Positions 50,423 through 62,479 of a DNA stretch of 64,000 bases are shown here, in pieces. The stretch is from contig NW_027475145.1 in the NCBI RefSeq assembly GCF_051020985.1, forward strand, positions 372,001-436,000, in the 5' to 3' direction. Below the pieces are notes generated by a model that was not told the origin of the DNA, searched no databases, and saw only the letters and a program-made list of their open reading frames with translations. How positions within the stretch are numbered: the first letter of the stretch is position 1; each line of letters starts with the position of its first letter. The DNA comes from Nomia melanderi. Taxonomy: Eukaryota; Arthropoda; Insecta; Hymenoptera; Halictidae. The translations under genes were made by a program, and so were the position numbers.

Positions 50423-51997
50423 GCACCCGAGATATCACCAGATATATATTGGATTTTTCACTGAACCTGAATGTCCGGCCCCATGAGACGGTGGTTTTCT
50501 CGGCCCCTGGTGGTCCGAGGTCGTTCCCGCTGTACAGATTCATGCGCCAGGGCCTCCTGCAGATAATTCACTTTGGTTTATTGCGCTATCTCTAATAGCA
50601 CCCGAGATATCACCAGATATATATTGGATTTTCCCCTGACCCTGAGTGTCCGGCCCCATGAGACGGTGGTTTTCTCGGCCCCTGGTGGTCCGAGGTCGTT
50701 CCCGCTGCACAGATGCATGGGCCAGGGCCTCCTTCAGATAATTCACTTTGGTTTATTGCGCTATCTCTAATAGCACCCGAGATATCACCAGATATATATT
50801 GGATTTTCCCCCGACCCGGAGTGTCCGGCCCCATGACCCGGTGGTTTTCTCGGCCCCTGGTGGTCCGAGGTCGTTCCCGCTGCACAGATGCATGCGCCAG
50901 GGCCTCCTGCAGATAATTCACTTTGGTTTATTGCGCTATCTGTAATAGCACCCAAGATATCACCAGATATATATTTGATTTTCCCCTGACCCTGAGTGTC
51001 CGGCCCCATGAGACGGTGGTTTTCTCGGCCCCTGGTGGTCCGAGGTCGTTCCCGCTGGCCAGATTCATGCGCCAGGGCCTCCTACAGACAATGCACTTTG
51101 ATTTATTGCGCTATCTCTAATAGCACCCGAGATATCACCAGATATATATTGGATTTTTCCCTGACCCTGAGTGTCCGGCCCCATGAGACGGTGGTTTTCT
51201 CGGCCCCTGGTGGTCCGAGGTCGTTCCCGCGGGCCAGATTCATGCGCCAGGGCTTCCTACAGAGAATGCGCTTTGATTTATTGCGCTATCTGTAATAGCG
51301 CCCGAGATATCACCACATATATATTGGATTTTTCCCTGACCCTGACTGTCCGGCCCCATGGGACGGTGGTTTTCTCGGCCCCTGGTGATCCGAGGTCTTT
51401 CCCGCTGCACAGATTCATGCGCCAGGGCCTCCTGCAGATAATTCACTTTGGTTTATTGCGCTATCTCTAATAGCACCCGAGATATCACCAGATATATATT
51501 GGATTTTCGCCTGACCCTGAGTGTCCGGCCCCATGTGACTGTGGTTTTCTCGGACCCTGCTGGTCCGAGGTCGTTCCCGCTGCCCAGATTCATGCGTCAG
51601 GGCCTCCTACAGACAATACAATTTGATTTATTGCGCTGTCTGTAATCGCACCCGAGATATCACCAGATATATATTGAATTTTTCCATGACCCTGAGTGTC
51701 CGGCCCCATGAGGCGGTGGTTTCCTCGGCCCCTGGTGGTGCGAGGTCGTTCCCGCTGCACAGATTCCTGCGCCAGGGCCTCCTACAGACAATGCACTTTG
51801 ATTTATTGCGCTACCTGTAATAGCACCCAAGATATTACCAGATATATATTGGATTTTTCCCTGACCCTGAGCGTCCGGCCCCATGAGATTGTGGTTTTCT
51901 TGGCCCCTGGTGGTCCGAGGTCGTTCCCGCTGCCCAGATTCATGCGTCAGGGCCTCCTACAGACAATACAATTTGATTTATTGCGCTATCTCTAATA

Positions 51998-52872
51998 GCA
52001 CCCGAGATATCACCAGATATATATTGGATTTTCCCCTGACCCTGAGTGTCCGGCCCCGTGAGTCGGTGGTTTTCTCGGCCCCTGGTTGTCCGAGGTCGTT
52101 CCCGCTGGCCAGATTCATGCGCCATGGCCTCCTACAGACGATGCACTTTGATTTATTGCGCTATCTCTAATAGCAGCGGAGATATAACCAGATATATATT
52201 GGATTTTTCCCTGACCCTGAGTGTCCGGCCCCATGAGATTGTGGTTTTCTTTGCCCCTGGTGGTCCGAGGTCGTTCCCGCTGCACTGATGCATGCGCCAG
52301 GGCCTCCTGCAGATAATTCACTTTGTTTTATTGCGCTATCTCTAATAGCACCCGAGATATCACCAGATATATATTGGATTTTCCCCTGACCCTGAGTGTC
52401 CGGCCCCGTGAGTCGGTGGTTTTCTCGGCCCCTGGTTGTCCGAGGTCGTTCCCGCTGGCCAGATTCATGCGCCATGGCCTCCTACAGACGATGCACTTTG
52501 ATTTATTGCGCTATCTCTAATAGCAGCGGAGATATAACCAGATATATATTGGATTTTTCCCTGACCCTGAGTGTCCGGCCCCATGAGATTGTGGTTTTCT
52601 TGGCCCCTGGTGGTCCGAGGTCGTTCCCGCTGCACTGATGCATGCGCCAGGGCCTCCTGCAGATAATTCACTTTGTTTTATTGCGCTATCTCTAATAGCA
52701 CCCGAGATATCACCAGATATATATTGGATTTTCCCCTGACCCTGAGTGTCCGGCCCCGTGAGTCGGTGGTTTTCTCGGCCCCTGGTTGTCCGACGTCGTT
52801 CCCGCTGCCCAGATTCATGCGCCAGGGCCTCCTACAGACAATGCACTTTGGTTTATTGCGCTATCTCTACTA
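51998..52872 (+). repeat. Dimer repeated 2.5 times (350-bp unit)
   Basis: Units 51998-52347 and 52348-52697 each pair a type-D monomer ('ccgtgagtcgg', 'cctggttgtccgagg', 'gctggccag') with one starting 'agcagcggagatataacc' and ending 'ctgcactgatgc'. A third type-D monomer follows at 52698. A related 'gcagcggagatataacc' monomer occurs at 54448 and 56373. Differences between units are few, for example 'tttctttgcccc' against 'tttcttggcccc'. Confidence 0.87.
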
Positions 52873-53047
52873 GCACCCGAGATATCACCAGATATTTGCT
52901 GGATTTTTACATGACCTTGGGTGACGGATTCCGAATATCTGTAATTTTCTCGGCCACTGGTGGTCCGAGGTCGTTCCTGCGGCACAGATTCAATCGCAAG
53001 GGCCTCCTACAGACAATGCACTTTGGTTTATTGCGCTATCTGTAATA
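52873..53047 (+). repeat. Type-B monomer 16
   Basis: 'gatatttgctgg' sub-form with 'agattcaatcgcaagggcc'. It is entered through 'ctctactagcaccc'. Confidence 0.88.
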
Positions 53048-54272
53048 GCACCCGAGATATCACCAGATATATATTGGATTTTTCCCTGACCCTGAGTGTC
53101 CGGCTCCATGTGACGGTGATTTTCTCGGCCCCTGGTGGTCCGAGGTCGTTCCCGCTGCCCAGATTCATGCGCCAGGGCCTCCTACAGAAAATGCACATTG
53201 ATTTATTGGGCTATCTGTAATAGCACCCGAGATATCACCAGATATATATTGAATTTTTCCCTGACCCTGAGTGTCCGGCCCCATGAGACGGTGGTTGCCT
53301 CGGCCCCTCGTGGTCGGAGGTCGTTCCCGCTGCACAGATGCATGCATCAGGGCCTCCTGCAGATAATTCACTTTGGTTTATTGCGCTATCTGTAATAGCA
53401 CCCAAGATATCACCAGATATATAATGGATTTTTCCCTGACCCTGAGTGTCCGGCCCCATGAGACGGTGGTTTACTCGGCCCCCGGTGGTCGGAGGTCGTT
53501 CCCGCTGGCCAGATTCATTCGCCTGGGCCTCCTACAGACAATGCACTTTGATTTATTGCGCTATCTGTAATAGCACCCGAGATATCACCAGATATATATT
53601 GGATTTTCCCCAGACCCTGAGTGTCCGGACCCATGAGATGGTGGTTTTCTCGGCCCCTGGTGGTCCGAGGTCGTTCCCGCTGTACAGATTCATTCGGCTG
53701 GGCCTCCTACAGACAATGCACTTTGATTTATTGCGCTATCTGTAATAGCACCCGAGATATCACCAGATATATATTGGATTTTTCCCTGACCCTGAGTGTC
53801 CGGCCCCATAAGACGTTGGTTTACTCGTCCCCTGGTGGTCGGAGGTCGTTCCCGCTGCACAGATGCATGCGCCAGGGCCTCCTGCAGATAATTCACTTTG
53901 GTTTATTGCGCTATCTCTAATAGCACCCGAGATATCACCAGATATATATTGAATTTTGCCCTGCCCCTGTGTGTCCGGCCCCATGAGGCGGTGGTTTTCT
54001 CGGCCCCTGGTGGTCCGAGGTCGTTCGAGCTGCACAGATTCATGCGCCAGGGCCTCCTACAGACAATGCACTTTGATTTATTGCGCTATCTGTAATAGCA
54101 CCCGAGATATCACCAGATATATATTGGATTTTCCCCTGACCCTGAGTGTCCGGCCCCGTGAGTCGGTGGTTTTCTCGGCCCCTGGTGGTCCGAGGTCGTT
54201 CCCGCTGCCCAGATTCATGCGCCAGGGCCTCCTACAGACAATGCACTTTGATTTATTGCGCTATCTGTAATA

Positions 54273-54447
54273 GCACCCGAGATATCACCAGATATTTGCT
54301 GGATTTTTACATGACCTTGGGTGACGGATTCCGAATATCTGTAATTTTCTCGGCCCCTGGTGGTCCGAGGTCGTTCCTGCGGCACAGATTCATTCGCAAG
54401 GGCCTCCTACAGACAATGCACTTTGGTTTATTGCGCTATCTCTAAAA
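54273..54447 (+). repeat. Type-B monomer 17, start of an alternating run
   Basis: 'gatatttgctgg' form with the type-A loop 'ggcccctggtggtccg' and 'cattcgcaagggcc'. It begins a stretch in which every second monomer is type B, up to 55497. Confidence 0.88.
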
Positions 54448-54622
54448 GCAGCGGAGATATAACCAGATATATATTGGATTTTTCCCTGACCCTGAGTGTC
54501 CGGCCCCGTGAGTCGGTGGTTTTCTCGGCCCCTGGTGGTCCGACGTCGTTCCCGCTGCCCAGATTCATGCGCCAGGGCCTCCTACAGACAATGCACTTTG
54601 GTTTATTGCGCTATCTCTAATA

Positions 54623-54797
54623 GCGCCCGAGATATCACCAGATATTTGCTGGATTTTTACATGACCTTGGGTGACGGATTCCGAATATCTGTAATTTTCT
54701 CGGCCACTGGTGGTCCGAGGTCGTTCCTGCGGCACAGATTCATTCGCAAGGGCCTCCTACAGACAATGCACTTTGGTTTATTGCGCTATCTGTAATA
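54623..54797 (+). repeat. Type-B monomer 18
   Basis: Left member of the first alternating dimer, with 'ggccactggtggtccgagg'. Confidence 0.88.
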
Positions 54798-54972
54798 GCA
54801 CCCGAGATATCACCAGATATATATTGGATTTTTCCCTGACCCTGAGTGTCCGGCTCCATGTGACGGTGATTTTCTCGGCCCCTGGTGGTCCGACGTCGTT
54901 CCCGCTGCCCAGATTCATGCGCCAGGGCCTCCTACAGACAATGCACTTTGGTTTCTTGCGCTATCTCTAATA

Positions 54973-55147
54973 GCGCCCGAGATATCACCAGATATTTGCT
55001 GGATTTTTACATGACCTTGGGTGACGGATTCCGAATATCTGTAATTTTCTCGGCCACTGGTGGTCCGAGGTCGTTCCTGCGGCACAGATTCATTCGCAAG
55101 GGCCTCCTACAGACAATGCACTTTGGTTTATTGCGCTATCTGTAATA
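54973..55147 (+). repeat. Type-B monomer 19
   Basis: Near-identical to monomer 18, at a distance of 350 bp. Confidence 0.88.
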
Positions 55148-55322
55148 GCACCCGAGATATCACCAGATATATATTGGATTTTTCCCTGACCCTGAGTGTC
55201 CGGCTCCATGTGACGGTGATTTTCTCGGCCCCTGGTGGTCCGACGTCGTTCCCGCTGCCCAGATTCATGCGCCAGGGCCTCCTACAGACAATGCACTTTG
55301 GTTTCTTGCGCTATCTGTAATA

Positions 55323-55497
55323 GCACCCGAGATATCACCAGATATATGCTGGATTTTTACATGACCTTGGGTGACGGATTCCGAATGTCTGTAATTTTCT
55401 CGGCCCCTGGTGGTCCCAGGTCGTTCCCGCTGCACAGATTCATTCGCCTGGGCCTCCTACAGACAATGCACTTTGATTTATTGCACTATCTGTAATA
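55323..55497 (+). repeat. Type-B monomer 20
   Basis: 'gatatatgctgg' form with 'ccgaatgtctgtaat', a type-A tail 'gttcccgctgcac' and 'cattcgcctgggcc'. It ends in 'ttgcactatctg' and has a near-copy at 57072. Confidence 0.88.
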
Positions 55498-56022
55498 GCA
55501 CCCGAGATATCACCAGATATATATTGGATTTTTCCCTGACCCTGAGTGTCCGGCCCCATGAGACGGTGGTTTTCTTGGCCCCTGGTTGTCCGAGGTCGTT
55601 CCCGTTGCACAGATTCATGCGCCAGGGCCTCCTGCAGATAATTCACTTTGGTTTATTGCGCTATCTCTAATAGCACCCGAGATATCACCAGATATATATT
55701 GGATTTTCGCCTGACCCTGAGTGTCCGGCCCCATGTGACTGTGGTTTTCTCGGACCCTGCTGGTCCGAGGTCGTTCCCGCTGCCCAGATTCATGCGTCAG
55801 GGCCTCCTACAGACAATACAATTTGATTTATTGCGCTGTCTGTATTCGCACCCGAGATATCACCAGATATATATTGGATTTTTTCCTGACCCTGAGTGTC
55901 CGGCCCCATGAGACGGTGGTTTTCTCGGCCCCTGGTGGTGCGAGCACGTTTCCGCTGCACAGATTCATGCGCCAGGGCCTCCTACAGACAATGCACTTTG
56001 GTTTATTGCGCTATCTGTAATA

Positions 56023-56197
56023 GCACCCGAGATATCACCAGATATATGCTGGATTTTTACATGACCTTGGGTGACGGATTCCGAATATCTGTAATTTTCT
56101 CGGCCCCTGGTGGTCCGAGGTCGTTCCCGCTGCACAGATTCATTCGCCTGGGCCTCCTACAGACAATGCACTTTGATTTATTACGCTATCTGTAATA
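56023..56197 (+). repeat. Type-B monomer 21
   Basis: B head with type-A loop and 'gttcccgctgcac', 'cattcgcctgggcc'; ends 'ttattacgctatctg'. Confidence 0.87.
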
Positions 56198-56547
56198 GCA
56201 CCCGAGATATCACCAGATATATATTGGATTTTCCCCTGACCCTGAGTGTCCGGCCCCATGAGACTGTGGTTTTCTGGGCCCCTGGTTGTCCGAGGTCGTT
56301 CCCGCTGGCCAGATTCATGCGCCATGGCCTCCTACAGACGATGCACTTTGATTTATTGCGCTATCTCTAATAGCAGCGGAGATATAACCAGATATATATT
56401 GGATTTTTCCCTGACCCTGAGTGTCCGGCCCCATGAGATTGTGGTTTTCTTGGCCCCTGGTGGTCCGAGGTCGTTCCCGCTGCCCAGTTTCATGCGCCAG
56501 GGCCTCCTGCAGATAATTCACTTTGGTTTATTGCGCTATCTCTAATA

Positions 56548-56897
56548 GCACCCGAGATATCACCAGATATTTGCTGGATTTTTACATGACCTTCGGTGAC
56601 GGATTACGAATATCTGTAATTTTCTCGGCCACTGGTGGTCCGAGATCGTTCCTGCGGCACAGATTCATTCGCCAGTGCCTCCTACAGACAATGCACTTTG
56701 ATTTATTGCGCTATCTGTAATAGCACCCGAGATATCACCAGATATATATTGGATTTTTCCCTGACCCTGAGTGTCCGGCCCCATGAGACGTTGGTTTACT
56801 CGGCCCCTGGTGGTCGAAGGTCGTTCCCGCTGCACAGATGCATGCGCCAGGGCCTCCTGCAGATAATTCACTTTGGTTTATTGCGCTATCTCTAATA
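56548..56897 (+). repeat. Type-B monomer 22 plus type-C monomer, pair shared with 46574-46923
   Basis: Same private forms as the distant pair ('accttcggtgacggattacg', 'gagatcgttcctgcggc', 'ggtggtcgaaggtcg'), shifted by 9974 bp (57 monomers less 1). B occupies 56548-56722. Confidence 0.87.
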
Positions 56898-57071
56898 GCA
56901 CCCGAGATATCACCAGATATATATTGGATTTTTCCCTGACCCTGAGTGTCCGGCCCGTGAGTCGGTGGTTTTCTCGGCCCCTGGTGGTCCGAGGTCGTTC
57001 CCGCTGCCCAGATTCATGCGCCAGGGCCTCCTACAGACAATGCACTTTGGTTTATTGCGCTATCTGTAATA

Positions 57072-57246
57072 GCACCCGAGATATCACCAGATATATGCTG
57101 GATTTTAACATGACCTTGGGTGACGGATTCCGAATGTCTGTAATTTTCTCGGCCCCTGGTGGTCCCAGGTCGTTCCCGCTGCACAGATTCATTCGCCTGG
57201 GCCTCCTACAGACAATGCACTTTGATTTATTGCACTATCTGTAATA
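57072..57246 (+). repeat. Type-B monomer 23
   Basis: Near-copy of 55323 with 'ggattttaacatgacc' in place of 'ggatttttacatgacc'. Confidence 0.87.
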
Positions 57247-57396
57247 GCACCCGAGATATCACCAGATATATATTGGATTTTTCCCTGACCCTGAGTGTCC
57301 GGCCCCATGAGACGGTTGTTTTCTTGGCCCCTGGTGGTCCGAGGTCGTTCCCGTTGCACAGATGCATGCGCCAGGGTCTCCTGCAGATAATTCACT

Positions 57397-58149
57397 TTGG
57401 TTTATTGGGCTATCTCTAATAGCGCCCGAGATATCACCAGATATATATTGGATTTTCCCCTGACCCTGAGTGTCCGGGCCCGTGAGTCGGTGGTTTTCTC
57501 GGCCCCTGGTGGTCCGAGGTCGTTCGCGCTGCCCAGATTCATGCGCCAGGGCCTCCTACAGACAATGCACTTTGATTTATTGCGCTATCTGTAATAGCAC
57601 CCGAGATATCACCAGATATATATTGGATTTTTCCCTGACCCTGAGTGTCCGGCCCCATGAGACGTTGGTTTACTTGGCCCCTGGTGGTCGGAGGTCGTTC
57701 CCGCTGCACAGATGCATTCGCCAGGGCCTCCTGCAGATAATTCACTTTGGTTTATTGCGCTATCTCTAATAGCACCCGAGATATCACCAGATATATATTG
57801 GATTTTCCCCTGACCCTGAGTGTCCGGCCCCATGAGACGGTGGTTTTCTCGGCCCCTGGTGGTCCGAGGTCGTTCGAGCTGCACAGATTCATGCGCCAGG
57901 GCCTCCTGCAGACAATGCACTTTGATTTATTGCGCTATCTGTAATAGCACCCGAGATATCACCAGATATATATAGGAAGTTTTCCCTGACCCTGAGTGTC
58001 CGGCTCCATGAGACGGTGATTTTCTCGGCCCCTGGTGGTCCGAGGTCGTTCCCGCTGCCCAGTTTCATGCGCCAGGGCCTCCTACAGACAATGCACTTTG
58101 GTTTATTGCGCTATCTGTAATAGCACCCGAGATATCACCAGATATATGC
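57397..58149 (+). repeat. Segment matching 45498-46250
   Basis: Colinear at 11899 bp (68 monomers less 1), through a D monomer, a C monomer with 'gatgcattcgccagggcc', a 'gttcgagctgcacag' monomer and the one-base-long 'tataggaagttttccctg' monomer. The D monomer here has 'gtccgggcccgtgag' and 'gttcgcgctgcccag'. Confidence 0.83.
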
Positions 58150-58297
58150 TGGATTTTTACATGACCTTGGGTGACGGATTCCGTATATCTGTAATTTTCT
58201 CGGCCACTGGTGGCCCGAGGTCGTTCCTGCGGCACAGATTCATTCGCCAGTGCCTCCTACAGACAATGCACTTTGATTTATTGCGCTATCTGTAATA
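58123..58297 (+). repeat. Type-B monomer 24
   Basis: 'ggattccgtatatctg' with 'ggccactggtggcccgagg' and 'cctgcggcacagattc'; copy at 62305. Confidence 0.88.
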
Positions 58298-59346
58298 GCA
58301 CCCGAGATATCACCAGATATATTTGGATTTTTCCCTGACCCTGAGTGTCCGGCCCCATGAGACGTTGGTTTACTCGGCCCCTGGTGGTCGGAGGTCGTTC
58401 CCGCTGCACAGATGCATGCGCCAGGGCCTCCTGCAGATAATGAACTTTGATTTATTGCGCTATCTGTAATAGCACCCGAGATATCACCAGATATATATTG
58501 GATTTTCCCCTGACCCTGAGTGCCCGGACCCATGAGATGGTGGTTTTCTCGGCCCCTGGTGGTCCGAGGTCGTTCCCGCTGTACAGATTCATTCGCCTGG
58601 GCCTCCTACAGACAATGCACTTTGATTTATTGCGCTATCTGTAATAGCACCAGAGAAATCACCAGCTATATATTGGATTTTTCCCTGACCCTGAGTGTCC
58701 GGCCCCATGAGACGTTGGTTTACTCGGCCCCTGGTGGTCGGAGGTCGTTCCTGCTGCACAGATGCATGCGCCAGGGCCTCCTGCAGATAATTCACTTTGG
58801 TTTATTGCGCTATCTCTAATAGCACCCGAGATATCACCAGATATATATTGGATTTTGCCTTGCCCCTGTGTGTCCGGCCCCATGAGGCGGTGGTTTTCTC
58901 GGCCCCTGGTGGTCCGAGGTCGTTCGAGCTGCACAGATTCATGCGCCAGGGCCTCCTACAGACAATGCACTTTGATTTATTGCGCTATCTGTAATAGCAC
59001 CCGAGATATCACCAGATATATATTGGATTTTTCCTTGACCCTCAGTGTCCGGCCCCATGAGACTGTGGTTTTCTTGGCCCCTGGTAGTCCGAGGTCGTTC
59101 CCGCTGGCCAGATTCATGCGCCATGGCCTCCTACAGACAATGCACTTTGATTTATTGCGCTATCTGTAATAGCACCCGAGATATCACCAGATATATATTG
59201 GATTTTCCCCTGACCCGGTGTGTCCGGTCCCGTGAGTCGGTGGTTTTCTCGGCCCCTGGTGGTCCGAGGTCGTTCCCGCTGCCCAGATTCATGCGCCAGG
59301 GCCTCCTACAGACAATGCACTTTGATTTATTGCGCTATCTGTAATT

Positions 59347-59521
59347 GCACCCGAGATATCACCAGATATTTGCTGGATTTTTACATGACCTTGGGTGACG
59401 GATTCCGTATATCTGTAATTTTCTCGGCCCCTGCTGGTCCGCGGTCGTTCCTGCGGCACAGATTCATTCGCAAGGGCCTCCTACAGACAATGCACTTTGA
59501 TTTATTGCGCTATCTGTAATA
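59347..59521 (+). repeat. Type-B monomer 25
   Basis: 'gatatttgctgg' form entered by 'taattgcacccgag', with 'cccctgctggtccgcgg' and 'cattcgcaagggcc'; copy at 63529. Confidence 0.88.
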
Positions 59522-59870
59522 GCACCCGAGATATCACCAGATATATTTGGATTTTTCCCTGACCCTGAGTGTCCGGCCCCATGAGACGTTGGTTTACTCG
59601 GCCCCTGGTGGTCGGAGGTCGTTCCCGCTGCACAGATGCATGCGCCAGGGCCTCCTGCAGATAATGAACTTAGATTTATTGCGCTATCTGTAATAGCACC
59701 CGAGATATCACCAGATATATATTGGATTTTTCCCTGACCCTGAGTGCCCGGCCCCATGAGACGGTGGTTTACTCGGCCCCTGGTAGTCGGAGGTCGTTCC
59801 CGCTGGCCAGATTCATTCGCCTGGGCCTCCTAGAGACAATGCACTTTGATTTATTGCGCTATCTGTAATA

Positions 59871-60045
59871 GCACCCGAGATATCACCAGATATTTGCTGG
59901 ATTTTTACATGACCTTCGGTGACGGATTCCGAATATCTGTAATTTTCTCGGCCACTGGTGGTCCGAGGTCGTTCCTGCGGCACAGATTCATTCGCAAGGG
60001 CCTCCTGCAGACAATGCACTTTGGTTTATTGCGCTATCTGTAATA
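59871..60045 (+). repeat. Type-B monomer 26
   Basis: 'accttcggtgacggattccg' with 'cattcgcaagggcctcctgc', linking the 'ttcggtg' sub-form to the 'gcaagggcc' tail. Confidence 0.87.
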
Positions 60046-61271
60046 GCACCCGAGATATCACCAGATATATATTGGATTTTCCCCTGACCCTGAGTGTCCG
60101 GCCCCATGAGACTGTGGTTTTCTCGGCCCCTGGTGGTCCGAGGTCGTTCCCGCTGGCCAGATTCATGCGCCTGGGCCTCCTACAGGCAATGCACTTTGAT
60201 TTATTGCGCTACCTCAAATAGCACCCGAGATATCACCAGATATATATTGGATTTTCCCCTGACCCTGAGTGTCCGGACCCATGAGACGGTGGTTTTCTCG
60301 GCCCCTGGTGGTCCGAGGTCGTTCCCGCTGCACAGATTCATTCGCCTGGGCCTCCTACAGACAATGCACTTTGATTTATTGCGCTATCTGTAATAGCACC
60401 CGAGATATCACCAGATATATATTGGATTTTCCCCTGACCCTGAGTGTCCGGACCCATGAGACGGTGGTTTTCTCGGCCCCTGGTGGTCCGAGGTCGTTCC
60501 CGCTGCCCAGATTCATGCGCCAGGGCCTCCTACAGACAATGCACTTTGGTATATTGCGCTATCTGTAATAGCACCCTTGATATCACCAGATATATATTTG
60601 ATTTTTACCTGACCCTGAGTGTCCTGCCCCATGAGACTGTGGTTTTCTCGGCCCCTGGTGGTCCGAGGTCGTTCCCGCTGCACAGATTCATGCGCCAGGG
60701 CCTCCTACAGACAATGCACTTTGATTTATTGCGCTATCTGTAATAGCACCCGAGATATCACCAGATTTATATTGGATTTTTCCCTGACCCTGAGTGTCCG
60801 GCCCCATGTGTCGGTGGTTTTCTCGGCCCATCGTTGATCCGAGGTCGTTCCCGCTGCACAGATTCATTCGCAAGGGCCTCCTGCAGACAATGCACTTTGA
60901 TTTATTGCGCTATCTGTAATAGCACCCTAGATATCACCAGATATATATTTGATTTTTCCCTGACCCTGAGTGTCCGGCCCCATGAGATGGTGGTTTTCTC
61001 GTCCCCTGGTGGTCCGAGGTCGTTCCCGCTGCACAGATGCATGCGCCAGGGCCTCCTGCAAATAATTCACTTTGGTTTATTGCGCTATCTCTAACAGCAC
61101 CCGTGATTTCACCAGATATATATTTGATTTTTCCCTGACCCTGAGTGTCCGGCCCCATGAGACGGTGGTTTTTTCGGCCCCTGATGGTCCGAGGTCGTTC
61201 CCGCTGCACAGATTCATGCGCCAGGGCCTCCTGCAGATAACTAACTCTGGTTTATTGCGCCATCTCTAATA

Positions 61272-61429
61272 GCACCCGAGATATCACCAGATATATATTG
61301 GATTTTTCCCTGACCCTGAGTGTCCGGCCCCATGAGACGGTGGTCTTCTCGGCGCCCGGTGGCCCGAGGATTCATGCGCCAGGGCCTCCTGCAGCTAATT
61401 CACTTTGGTTTATTGCGCTATCTCTAATA
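61272..61429 (+). repeat. Short monomer (158 bp) with a 17-bp internal deletion
   Basis: 'cccgagg' (to about 61370) runs straight into 'attcatgcgcc'; the usual 'tcgttcccgctgcacag' is missing. This is the only large indel in the window. It also has 'ggtcttctcggcgcccgg' and 'gcagctaattcac' as private changes. Confidence 0.9.
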
Positions 61430-61604
61430 GCACCCGAGATATCACCAGATATATATTGGATTTTCCCCTGACCCTGAGTGTCCGGCCCCGTGAGTCGGTG
61501 GTTTTCTCGGCCTCTGGTGGTCCGAGGTCGTTCCCGCTGCCCAGATTCATGTGCCAGGGCCTCCTACAGACAATGCACTTTGGTTTATTGCGCTATCTCT
61601 AATA

Positions 61605-61779
61605 GCACCCGAGATATCACCAGATATTTGCTGGATTTTTACATGACCTTGGGTGACGGATTCCGAATATCTGTAATTTTCTCGGCCACTGGTGGTCCGA
61701 GGTCGTTCCCGCTGCACAGATTCATTCGCAGGGGCCTCCTACAGACAATGCACTTTGGTTTATTGCGCTATCTGTAATA
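61605..61779 (+). repeat. Type-B monomer 27
   Basis: 'gatatttgctgg' head with a type-A tail 'gttcccgctgcac' and 'cattcgcaggggcc', another head-tail recombinant form. Confidence 0.87.
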
Positions 61780-62304
61780 GCACCCGAGATATCACCAGAT
61801 ATATATTGGATTTTTCCCTGACCCTGAGTGTCCGGCTCCATGAGACGGTGATTTTCTCGGCCCCTGGTGGTCTGAGGTCGTTCCCGCTGCCCAGATTCAT
61901 GCGCTAGGGCCTCCTACAGACAATACACTTTGGTTTATTGCGCTATCTCTAATAGCACCCGAGATATCACCAGATATATATTTGATTTTTCCCTGACCCT
62001 GAGTGTCCGGCCCCATGAGACGGTGGTTTTCTCGGCCCCTGGTGGTCCGAGGTCATCCCCGCTGCACAGATTCATGCGCCAGGGCCTCCTACAGACAATG
62101 CACTTTGATTTATTGCGCTATCTGTAATAGCACCCGAGATATCACCAGATTTATATTGGATTTTTCCCTGACCCTGAGTGTCCGGCCCCATGTGTCGGTG
62201 GTTTTCTCGGCCCCTGGTGGTCCGAGGTCGTTCCCGCTGCCCAGTTTCATGCGCCAGGGCCTCCTACAGACAATGCACTTTGGTTTATTGCGCTATCTGT
62301 AATA

Positions 62305-62479
62305 GCACCCGAGATATCACCAGATATATGCTGGATTTTTACATGACCTTGGGTGACGGATTCCGTATATCTGTAATTTTCTCGGCCACTGGTGGCCCGA
62401 GGTCGTTCCTGCGGCACAGATTCATTCGCCAGTGCCTCCTACAGACAATGCACTTTGATTTATTGCGCTATCTGTAATA
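62305..62479 (+). repeat. Type-B monomer 28
   Basis: Copy of 58123 at 4182 bp. Confidence 0.88.

Larger units (their letters stand above)
54623..55322 (+). repeat. Alternating B/A dimer in two near-identical copies
   Basis: 54623-54972 and 54973-55322 each consist of a type-B monomer ('gcgcccgag', 'gatatttgctgg', 'cattcgcaagggcc') followed by a type-A monomer with 'ggctccatgtgacggtg', 'cgacgtcgttcccgctgccc' and 'ggtttcttgcg'. With the B monomers at 54273 and 55323 this makes about 3.5 dimers in a row. Confidence 0.87.
58040..59818 (+). repeat. 24-monomer-spaced segment, copy 1
   Basis: Recurs at 62222-64000, running off the window end, at a shift of 4182 bp (24 x 175 less 18, of which 17 is the deletion near 61360). 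Markers: the B monomer with 'ccgtatatctg', 'gataatgaacttt', 'gtgcccggacccatgagatgg', 'gagaaatcaccagctat', 'ttttgccttgcccctgtgtg' and 'ttccttgaccctcagtg'. Few differences were seen, such as 'accagagaaatc' against 'acccgagaaatc'. Confidence 0.87.
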
